Shown in pieces: positions 8,749 through 19,900 of a stretch of 26,895 nucleotides of DNA. The DNA comes from Beroe ovata (taxonomy: Eukaryota; Ctenophora; Nuda; Beroida; Beroidae). The translations under genes and the position numbers were made by a program. The stretch covers positions 1-26,895 of the forward strand of contig CAMPET010000007.1 in NCBI GenBank assembly GCA_946803715.1, in the 5' to 3' direction. The notes under the pieces were generated by a model, which searched no databases, was not told where the DNA came from, and saw only the letters and a program-made list of their open reading frames with translations. How positions within the stretch are numbered: position 1 is the stretch's first letter; each line of letters starts with the position of its first letter.

Positions 8749-9790
8749 CTGGGATCATCCCCCTTTATCACACTCTATGCTTACCCTCCGCGATCGTTTC
8801 CATTGCCAAGTTCTATGATTGGCTTACTGTAATAGTGCGACGCTATTCCCGACCGTTAATTGGCCATTATCTAATTAACACCATCCAATTATCTCAGCGC
8901 TAATAACTGTTCAGTGTTCATTGACTTAAGATAGAACAATGACAAGCATCAGTAATGAATGCTTACAATCCCAGATCAATTCTGCTCGCTTGCGCCGGCA
9001 GCGAAATGCTCCTATAAGATTTCCAGGCCCGCTCTATGTCACAGCGCGTTATTTATGCTAAAAATAGCACCCATTATAACACCAATTCGGCACGTCATTT
9101 CCTCACACTCAAGTGGCAATTGACACGTGATAATTACACGTTAAGGGAGTTGGATGGGGAGGCAATAATATACGGTATAATATACCAATATTCTGCAATA
9201 TAATGGTGTAATATCGGCAGGCTACTGTTAAACCAGAGGTAGGTTTAATTTACGATAGGAGTGTTTTATACTATAGTTTGGAGTACAAACTTTGGACTGC
9301 TGGTATATTGTACCTAAGGATAATAGCAGGGTTTCTGTTAACTGCGCTTACTTCATGATAAGTTCACCGCTTGTTGAAATGTAGAACTTAAATACAGAGA
9401 GTGGTTACTGTAGAAATAGAAGTACCTACAGGATTCACAAATGTCTGTGACTCTAACCAAGACATTTGTACTATAAACCAAATTTTCAGCGTGTGTTGGT
9501 ATTGGTGTTGAACATACATACACACATTATACACACATATTATAGAGTTAGTGCAAATGCGTCATAGGGGTGATGAATACTGAATTCCGTTTATACATAT
9601 CTCACTGAATCGGTATGAGCGATCAACTCTCTCTTTATGAAATCGATAAACCACACAGTTTTACGAACGCTTTTGTAGACTTATCTAGCTCTATAATGAG
9701 CTAGCTTATAATGAGTGCGATTTCATCCCGCTAACTGTATACAATGTCAAACAAAGGAGACACGTATGATGTACTGTTATTGCCCACCCC

Positions 9791-9870
9791 CCACACACAC
9801 ATACGTACACACACACATACGCACACACACACACACATACGCACACACACACACACACAAACTCACACAC
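9791..9870. repeat. (CA)n microsatellite with ACGC interruptions
   Basis: About 80 bp of CA dinucleotides broken at fairly regular intervals by ATACG. Confidence 0.9.
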
Positions 9871-10370
9871 CTACTAATCATCGATGAAACGTCATGACAT
9901 ACGCGCAATAGCGTCCTATAATGGTTAAATACATGACACATTTAGCTATCACTTGTGAAATGAACTCATTCTCTCTTTTCATAAATGAGAGCTGCTCTAC
10001 TTACAGTTTTGGGAATTTGCAATTCGCACAAATTACAGTCGCATATCTCAATACGGCAAAACTATCGGGAGATACCTGAAATTTCCACATCTTGTATTGC
10101 GTTGTCTCATTAAAGCAGCGTTTCATATAATACTGGTCGACGTGCCACACAAGTTCGAACCAATTACTGAATGAAGCCCTGCTGCAGTATACACCCTCAT
10201 CCCTTTACGTCACACGGCATGTCTAATCCAATAATTGGAGCGCATGATATTGGACGTATTTGTAACGCGCTGCGCTACAAATCATTGAAAATTGCGTCTG
10301 CGCGCATTGTCAAACAAAACTCCACGCGCGTTTCAGCAACGTGAATGTAGATCTCATGTCGGAAGCGGAG

Positions 10371-10402
10371 GTCACCCTGGAGGTCACCCTGGTCACCCTG
10401 GT
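10371..10402. repeat. Short tandem repeat GGTCACCCTGGA
   Basis: Two and a half copies of a 12-bp unit. No coding role is evident. Confidence 0.75.
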
Positions 10403-10930
10403 GATGGCAGACCCCTGAGACACCAGCGACCTTCATCGCGAATAACGACCCGAAAAAATCTATGCAGAATGATCTGCTGCCATGCCAAGCAGACTGTGTA
10501 GAGGAAAGTGTTTCTATATAAACTGAGACACAGGGATCCACTTTTGATCCATTTCTCGAAATCGTTGATGAGAAATTAAAACAAAGTTTGTTTTTCAAGC
10601 AATACAATATTAGTGTTACTCATGATTTTAACTACTCATTATCTACAATATATAACAGGTTGCTACGGATCTAAGATATAGTACTTTCACCGTTTTAAGT
10701 ATTCTTCTACCACGGCTCAAATCATTCAATACGATTGGGTAGTGAATCTTTGTTCAAATGTATTCCATAGAAATAAGTGATTTTGCAATTCAATTCACTA
10801 CTCAATGGTTTGACTGAAGTCGAATTGAACAAAGAACTCGTTTTCAATGATAATCATCGCGGTAAAACAGCATAGCCCTCCTCACAGGTACTCAGCGAAG
10901 GATCACTCACATCTTTAGAACAGTACCAAT

Positions 10931-11026
10931 TTGTAGAATTACACCCTACCCTTGCTGGCGGGATTTTTTATCCCGTCGGGGCGGATTGAAAATCGCGCGC
11001 ACCGACGGTAGGGTAAAATCCTACAA
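10931..11026. mobile_element. MITE family A, copy 2 (9-bp TSD)
   Basis: This 96-bp element starts TTGTAGAATTACACCCTACC and ends with TAGGGTAAAATCCTACAA. It is flanked by the perfect 9-bp duplication AGTACCAAT (10922-10930 and 11027-11035). Compared with copy 1 it carries extra internal bases (GTCGGGGCGGATTGAAAATC). Confidence 0.88.
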
Positions 11027-11035
11027 AGTACCAAT

Positions 11036-11884
11036 GAATTATGAATACGTTCATCCGACGTCATCCCGCAATCTAAATACAGAATACGGGATCAATTATG
11101 GGAAAAATAACGTTTGGTCTGTGAAAGTATCTGCATGATAAGATTGTGCTTCGTCTCGGGCATTCTATTGAGAATGTGAATAATCCTTCCCGATTCCTTA
11201 CAATGGTATCAAAATATTTGTCTTGAAAATGAATTTACACAAAACCCACACATTTTAATGTACGTGCAATTTAATAAATATCTGGTAAACTAAACACTAC
11301 TATACATAACATCTGAATTTACATACAAACTGAAAATACCTGTATAAACAACTAAATATATATATTCCGAGTTTTCTGTACTGAAATAATAACTTTGAAT
11401 TACTGAATATATCTACAATAACGATACAGTTTAGTTATTATGGGTTCATTATCATCGGTAAGTTCAATTGAGATTTCTGTACCTATTATAAGTAGCTGAG
11501 AAATAAATTAGAAATTGCCCTCCAACCGCTAGAGGGTCAATATATATGTCCTAGGGTAGAATCTATCATGGTCCGTATAACTCTAGATCAATGACTCCAC
11601 TGATCTGTTGTTATAGTTATGAGGGTCACGTGGCCAGGTCACGTGTATTCCGAATCAAGAGTAGATACTAACTGACCAGGGATGTTCGACTTGACCCGTC
11701 TGAGTGGGAATTGGTCATGTTAGAAAATGAACTTCGTGATCCGTGAAACTGAATCACTGTCATATCATGCGACTTCTACAAAACACCCCCAATACTCAAA
11801 CTCAATGAATCAGAGACATAACAACAATTCAGTTATCACTGGTTAATGTACTATATTAGAAAAATGTTGGAGTAGCATCACTAC
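11036..11884. other. Aminotransferase 3' flank; no exon resolved
   Basis: AT-rich sequence downstream of the last resolved aminotransferase exon. The terminal exon coding roughly ten residues (expected to start with a Tyr-Gly pair) should lie here or further left, but I could not place it. Confidence 0.45.
11624..11646. promoter_or_regulatory. Tandem CACGTG E-boxes
   Basis: Two copies of GGTCACGTG lie 13 bp apart, with CACGTG at 11627-11632 and 11640-11645. This core is bound by bHLH-zip factors such as USF, MITF/TFE and MAX. It lies beyond the 3' end of the aminotransferase coding exons, so its target is unclear. Confidence 0.4.
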
Positions 11885-12866
11885 CTGGATTGCTGTGATA
11901 TCATTGAAAAGACGTTTTGAGAGTTCCGCACCAGTTTTCATCGTAGGAACTTCGATGACCTGGGAAAATAATGGGATCGGATTGTGAGACTTAGTGAAAC
12001 AGCATACTTTCCTTGTGTACACTGCTACAGAGTGCACACGCTCCGACGTGCCCACAATAAATTTTCCTGTGATATGAAAGGAGGTAGAATCCACGGCGCA
12101 TTGGGTCGTAGGGTCACGCGGCTGTTCCCCCCGCTGCGTGACCCAACTTGTCAGATTTTATCTGACCTCAGTTTCTCGCGCGCGGCGCGCGCGCCTTCAT
12201 CGAAGGCCGAAACAGGCCTTCGATGAAGGCGCGCTCGCGCGAGAAACAGGTCAGGTAACATCTGACAAGACCCAACCACGCCGCGCGGCAGCATCATCAT
12301 TACCTCATCTTTGTAGAGCATGGAATCAATAGGGCATATCATACACGCAGTTCCGCTACCAAACGCTTCAATCACTCTCTTTTCCTCGATAGCTTGTAAA
12401 AACTCCCCCATTGTCACCATTCTCTCAGTGACCTTGAAATCCTCCTGAGGGTATTATAATAGTTTAGGTTACATTTAGATTAAATTTATCAGTGGGAGAT
12501 TACAGTTTTGCGAACAACCGTGTTTGCAGAATACTATACATGCTGTTCTAACCCATTCCCGAGCCAAGTCGAGCACACTTTGCCGAGTTATACCAGGCAA
12601 GATAAGTCCACTTTCTAAAGGTGCAGTGATCAGCTCTTTTTCTGAAAATAGTATAGAAATCAAAATGGGATTATGTATAACAAGCTGAGTCATGTCAAGT
12701 ACAAGTCGAGATTGTAGGATTATTCACTACCCTCGCTTGTGGGATTCGAGATTGAGCAGAATCAAGGTTGGGAGGACCCGACGGTAGGGAAAACCCCTAC
12801 AAATGTCGAGACAATTCATACGAGACAAATGATGACGGCCCCCGTCGTTCCCTGGCAGGACGTATG

Positions 12867-12919
<53 letters not shown>

Positions 12920-13885
12920 CTGTGNCGCATGCGGAGAACCCATAGCTCTGACCACTATAATGTGTGTGTGTGTGTGTGTGTGTCAACTGTCAGCGAATGC
13001 TTGTGTGTGCGTGTACGTGATATGCAGAGAAGGAAATAAATGAAATCCTCTCCATGAATATGACAAAGATATTGGATATATTGGGTATTTAACGTGTACA
13101 TACATAATGTGAGTTATCAACGCCATACGCTCATAGAGACGTTCCCGTTCAGATCGGAAAACTAAGTGCGCCTTTCAAACTGTCCAACATCATTTTCATC
13201 GCTTTTCTTGTAACAGAAAGAACCGAATAAACGATTGGTCTTAATCAACTCATTTAGAAGAACCTTCATTACATTTAACAAATACATTCAATTATTCTGA
13301 AAAAATCAGAAACAAAGAACGCTGGAAGGCGGCAGCTGCGTGCTATAATAGGAGACGGGGAGAATGGCCTGATTTCAACAACGGCACTCAACTGCAGATT
13401 AAGTCCAAGAACTACACCACATTGTTAAGTTACGAGGAAATTGATCACATGAGGCCACTGACCAGTCACGTCCCATGTTCGATGCATGCAGCTACGTACG
13501 ATCGACGGACGGTGCAATGGAAATGCGCGCGCGGCTATCGATGATCGATCGATCGATCATATCGAGTTTTTGACTCATAACGCGCTACAAGTTTCATAAA
13601 AATGTTTCTGCGCGTTACGTTGATGTATGCTTTGCCAATCGTTGGATTTAGGAAATGTTTACGTGTTCTTGGCAAGCAAGTCTTTCTTCTATACCAGCGA
13701 ATAGCGATTCAATATGCTTCAATGATTTATATATCTGATACAATCCATAATCCAAATGATGACACTCAAACACACAAACACACACAGTTTGGTAGTGTAG
13801 ACCGATACGCGGAATCGTATGTCTAGTTTTAAAGCAGTTGCTTTTCAAGTTCAAGTCACAGATATATTCACAATCACAGCATGGG

Positions 13886-13922
<37 letters not shown>

Positions 13923-16900
13923 TAGCATGAAAAATAATGCCTCTGATGAAAGATTAGCGAGCCTCTCAATTGGTATTCAATGAGGTCCAGGCTGGTGAGT
14001 TCTAATGAGGCCAATCAGCGCAATTCTGTGCTAATTGATTGATGTGCAGTGTACAGTAGACGCTAGTTACGCTATACATTGATATACTCATTACTCAATT
14101 TGTGTGCTCGCTCTACACACACAATGTCATGACTAAAATGTGTGTATAATTATACAATTACTGTATACTAGTTAGAGCTTGTTATTATATGAACTGTGAA
14201 GAGATGGTCATGTATCGGGATGAAATAAATATGAAATTTCCAGGAAATATCACATCAAAACCCTCACCTCCATTTTCATTGATCCAATACACGAAGAAGT
14301 TCATTGTTCCTGCCTCGGTCATCTGTCTATCCGTGCCGTACAGCCAGAGCACCTGCTGACAACCACGTTCCGCCGCTACTTTCTGTATCGATAGGGTGGG
14401 CGCGTAATTCCTGGGGGAATACGAGTGGGAGTGTAGTTAGGGAACAAGATCCATGTAGGAAGTAACATAGGAACTGCGGGGGAAAGTCATCCCTTAATAA
14501 TAAACAACGGAAGTTTCACTGTGTTGCATCTGAGTGTTGTCAAAATTCAGACCCTATTTTATATCACTCAAATGTAACCTCTACAAGACACTAGTTCCCG
14601 CGCTGTGTGACCCAAATACTACGCAAGCGTTGCGCGGCTCCGCAATTTTGCGGCCACATGCACACTTAATCATGATGTAACTATATATTATCAGTAACTA
14701 TAATTCTCCATGCTACACTCACCCTCCAGCTTTGAACGCACCAATTCCTCCTTCCCACGCCCTCACATACTGTGGATCCGCCATCAGTCTCACGGACTTG
14801 AATAGTTCCGTTCCTGAGATGTAACACTGTCGAGAGAGTGTTGTTCGTGGGCGTTTTCCGTAATTTCTATATATCACGCATAAGTCATGCGTTTTGATGT
14901 TTTGTTGCTGTGCTAAAACAGTAAAATCGATTTCCGGATTTCACGAATCGTGATTGACGAATCTGCCATGTTTAATGATGATATAATTGTGTAACTGGAA
15001 GGTATTTCCGTGTGTTTGGGTTTCTTCCTGCCTTACCTTTCTGTTCATAGTAAGGTCCAACAGGTCCGGCAATGACGTAGAGTCGCGCTTTACTTGGCGG
15101 CTTAACTCCAATAACAGGCTGATGATAAGTCGATAATAAGTCAATAATGAGTTGATAATGAGTTAATTGTCAGGAAATGACCAGAAAGTTATTCGCGAAT
15201 TACCTATTCAGTCACCCACCAGAATTTACCGTAACATTTCAATATCCTAAACCATTTCAATATCCTAAAATTCAAATGTAAACATTATTCAAGCAAAATA
15301 TGCACATATGAAGTTTAGGGTCTGCAAATCTAGACACAACTCTCTCCCCCGCCCTCTCTTGAATAACATGAATAATTCACACATATTATAATTACAACAC
15401 TCACGGACACGTCATGAATGCATAACCTAACGTGTCGTGTTACAATGCCTTTCATCACATGATACGTAGTGTCTGTATATATTACTGTGTGTTAAAATTT
15501 CATCAAGGAAATCCCCAGGGAATGCAAAGCCTTATACGTTCTCTCAATCACACGTAATAGTCTCATTTATAGGATTCTGTGATCAATAAAAACAAAACCT
15601 TGTTTCATAGGGAAGTAAATATGGGTCAGGACTGAATTTTGAGCTTCACGACGTCATGCATTTTGTGGTTTGCATGGAACTTAAACCAGTGTACTACTCG
15701 AGACAAGAGCCAAAGTCAGGAATTATCTATTTCTAGCATTGCTAGACTAGCATTATCCAGATATCACATTTTGGGTCACCTTGTGATAATCACGTCATAG
15801 TATCAAGTCACGTGTTATGTGTGATCACGACATCAAGTTTACGGGATAGGAGCATGATCCAAGCAATAGAGGATTATGATGGGTGTCGTGGGTTTGAAAC
15901 ACAATAAGAAAATAGGTAGTATCAACTGTAATTAGACTATAACTGTAAAATATGAATAACGCAATCTTACTGCGACATATTACCCATTCAGAACTATTCG
16001 TCTTTTTCAGTAGTAGAATATGAATATTAACGGAGTAAACTTAATATTAATTTCTAAACCTACACAAAGGGTATATCACATGGTCAATAAATATGTTGAT
16101 ATGCAACTTTTCTCATTTTCAGACTGAAAACAGAGGAAAATAATTCAAGACAGAGAACAATGGGCTAGCGTACTATGATATGCAAACGTTTCTGCTTGGG
16201 AAAAATGCCTCACATTTCGAGTTTTACCCAGCAGCAAAGGTTATCCCACCTCGTTTTATAAAAATAATATGTTTCTCTCGTGGAGTTTGACTCTGATTAT
16301 CGCCCATGCTTTCCCCATCTCAGCGAGCAACATAGGTAAGTCTTACCCAGAGAACATTAGTAAACTTCAAGTTTTCTTCGAACTAGGGCTATTAGTTATG
16401 TTGCAGTTTGTTGCCCATTTTAACACTTATAAATATAATATCAAGTGTATCATAGCCATAAGCCATTTAAGTCCTTTCGTGATTATGAATCAGGGAATTT
16501 CGTCAGAAATCTGTCCTCTGGTAGAAAACAACCGATTCTTGAAGAGGGTCTGTTATCGAGAGGACAACTTTGTCATATACCAGTGTGTGACATCGCCTGA
16601 CTTCTACCTACACTTAACAAACGTAATAACCGGAGTATCGTTAAATAGTTTCGTCAACTTCACTTGTCAGAATGATCCGAATTCTTACCAGTTTTGTGGA
16701 ACCAGGAAGTTCAACAGATTAGCTACTGGCCAGATGGATGAATTCTTGTGTGGGCAAACATTTTGTAAATTATTTAGCGAGGCTAAGCTCTATGCAGCGA
16801 TCTCAGTTTCAGAATCGCAAAGTGATTCATTCAACTGCTCGAAAACTGAGAGACAAGAAATCGATGATATTTTGTATGTTGACAATGCTAAGACTGTCCG

Positions 16901-19900
16901 TTGCGATGGAGTATGCGATGCCATGTCATGCGTTGACGAGTCATATTGTAACGGTTTCTTGTATGGATTCTACTGTAGGTATGAGCATGTTAGCCCAAAC
17001 GAAGAACTGAGACCTTATATCCAGCCAATAGACATATGCGACGATTCAACCGATTGTATGGAACTTGTCGATGGAAGGATGTCAGACGACGAGGACCGAT
17101 GCGTCCTCAACGGATATAAAGGTCCAATATGCGTGAGATCAATGACTGGAAGAATAGCTCCAATACTCAATTCAACCCGGTGTGCTGCAATCAAATACTC
17201 GAGAGAACATACTCTGTTTTCGTTGTACTCATCTCGATTATTAACGCCTTGCGGGGGATATTTTTGTTTGCCATACTGCAGAGACTACAGGGATCAAACC
17301 AATTGTACAAGCACTGACAAGATCGGTGTCTTTTGTAACATCAGAGGGTACAATTCATCCGTGTCAAAAGTGATGGTCTGCAATACTCATTTGCAAGTCC
17401 GCTTGTGTGATGACGGCATGGATTCTGAGTGCTTCGAGACTTCCATTTCCTGTACCGTTCACAAGCATCTCATCTGTAACGGTATCAGAGACTGTGAAGA
17501 CAATTCAGACGAAACGAGTGAGGTTTGCAGACCAGTGACAACAGAAACTTGCTCCCGAAGATATTACCAAAAGGATGGACTGCCCATACCTTATCGCTGG
17601 ATTGCAGATGGTGTCCAGGACTGTATGGATGGGATTGATGAAGATAGCTATCACTGGGACAAATGTGGCAAGGGGAAGTTGACTCGGTTTGTTACTGATC
17701 ACAGGAGTTGTGTTGATGTGTACATATGTCGAAATGGGAAAGCGCACTTTATGGACTTACAAAACCTGTGTGATGGAGTGGAGACATGTGGCAATGAGAA
17801 TGCACTCTGCCGCTCAACAAAAAGGAAAACCGATCTGTTTGTCAAATTACTGCGATCATCCAAAGGGTCTAACTATAGAACAGCACTGCACTGTATTGAC
17901 GGTATGTCAAATCATGCGAAATTGCTTGAACAAGTATGTACAGAAAATGTGATGGACATAATACCTGAGACATTCGTTGGTCTTCAGAAGCGATATATGG
18001 CCGTTCCTGCATTTAATCATGATTGCAAATTCATGTATGGAGAGCTCTACTTGTACTTCAGCTGTCTAGCTCTATGTGGTGAGGCAAAATGTCCCTTGGC
18101 AAGAAAACCGCACCCTCATGATGCATGTCCTGGCATGTACCCTCAGCGCATCTTCACCCTTGTAAACAACAGTGCTCTGACCTTTGTGGTCAGGAGTGAT
18201 GGTCACTATAGGAATGATATCTTTGTTTGTGATAACAACAGATGCATCGACTACACCAAGGTTTGTGACCTTGTGGACGACTGTGATGACGCCAGTGACG
18301 AAAAATCTTGTGAAAATCACTTCCTGTGCTCCAATAATATTCAGTTTATACCATTATACCAGAAATGTGATGGGGAAATTAACTGTCCCGACTTTTCGGA
18401 TGAATGTAATGATCAATGCAGCAAAAGAATCCTTTCTGATAAAGCATATACCGTGTGTGCTTGGATGACTGGTTCCTTAGCCGTCATTTTCAACGCTGAA
18501 TTGATTTTGAGATGTATTATGAAGCTACAAAAGTGCCAAAAATCCATCCAATTTTCGGACAAAGTAATGATCCTACTAATTAGCCTCGGTGATTTCTGCG
18601 TAGGAGCATATCTCATCGCAATTGCAGTATGGGATACGTTTATCTTCGGAGAAAACTACTGCTTCCTCCAATTTTCATGGCTTACCAGCCACTCTTGTGC
18701 CTTTCTCGGGAGTTTGAGCACATTTGGATCCCAGCTCTCTGTATTCTCCATGACAGCACTGAGCATTCAGAGGAGTTACAATGTGAAAAGGAATAAAATT
18801 ACTGCAGATGACATCACATGGTCACGAAAAGCTTTCATTTTTGCCCGTGCTTTATTCTTGCTTCTCGCTTCACTTAGCATATCAATTATGCCTATTTTTA
18901 TTGAGTTTGAAGATTACTTTGTGAACGGCGTATCTTACCACAAGTCCATTAGTCTTTTCATTGGTATGATAAACAAGAAGCTAAATACTGATGCTCTGAG
19001 TGCCTATTACGGAAGGATGAAGAACAAAGTTTTGAGCTGGAAGTTGATTGATGAGATGATATATAAAATGTTTTCCCACGATTACAACTTGAAAACGGGT
19101 TTCAAAAGAAACGTTCATTTCTATGGGAATGATGGAGTGTGCCTATTCAAATACCTAGTCAATAGAGAGGACCCACAAAAACTATATGTCTCCATTTTAC
19201 TGTCACTGAATATGTGCTGCTTCCTCTTCATAACACTATCATACGTGCTCATTGGTTCGGCGGCAGCGAAATCGAGTGAATCCTTGATAACAGATAATGC
19301 CGGTGTGGCAGGAAAACAGATACGGTCCCGAAACGCAAAGATGCAACGCAAAATCATAGGACTCATCACCACTGATTTCATGTGCTGGGTCCCCTTTACC
19401 ACCATCTGCTTCCTGCATCTTGCTGATGTCATCGACGCAAGTTCCCTGTACACCACATTTTCTATCATCTTTCTTCCAATCAATTCAGTGATAAATCCCC
19501 TGATCTATGAAGATGATTTGTTCTTGATAAGAGCTCTCAAGAGCAAGCTAAGTGCTGTTAGTTGGTCCCTGTTTTCATCTCCAACAAAAATTGGTGACCT
19601 TGCGTTAAACAACATACACACTAGCAACAGGGAGAAGATTGATTACAATAACAATGAAATAACAACATCAGTTATCGCATAACTGCTTATGAATGTGAGA
19701 TCCATTTTTCTCATCTTGCCAATATGTCGAGGTGAAAATTTCAGATGTTATGGCAGCTTCTTCACGAGATGGTTCTGAGCCCAACAAGAGGCTCAACTTG
19801 TTGTGAAGATAATGAACCTAAACCCAGCTACATTTCAGACAGACTTTTTGGGTGTAGTGCTGCTTCTTATCTTTCCATTACTGCAATAACATAATCCTTC

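Larger units (their letters stand above)
8760..10930. other. No gene recognised; one microsatellite and one short tandem repeat
   Basis: This 2.2 kb stretch has no convincing exon on either strand. It contains an interrupted (CA)n run at 9791-9870 with ATACG interruptions. It also has a short hairpin near 10260-10281 (TTTGTA ... TACAAA around a GCGC core) and the short repeat at 10371-10402. The final exon of the aminotransferase, expected downstream of 11885 on the minus strand, was sought here and not found. Confidence 0.5.

Noticed and set aside
13535-13565. ATCGATCGATCG-rich palindromic stretch
   Set aside because: Too short and simple to assign beyond low-complexity sequence.
16254-16263. 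TTTTATAAAA as TATA box of the receptor gene
   Set aside because: It lies only a few bases before the ATG, whereas a transcription start about 30 bp downstream would fall inside the signal-peptide codons.
17505-19483. Antisense open frames of 60-120 codons within the receptor gene
   Set aside because: All are shadows of the long receptor frame; none has independent domain or start evidence.
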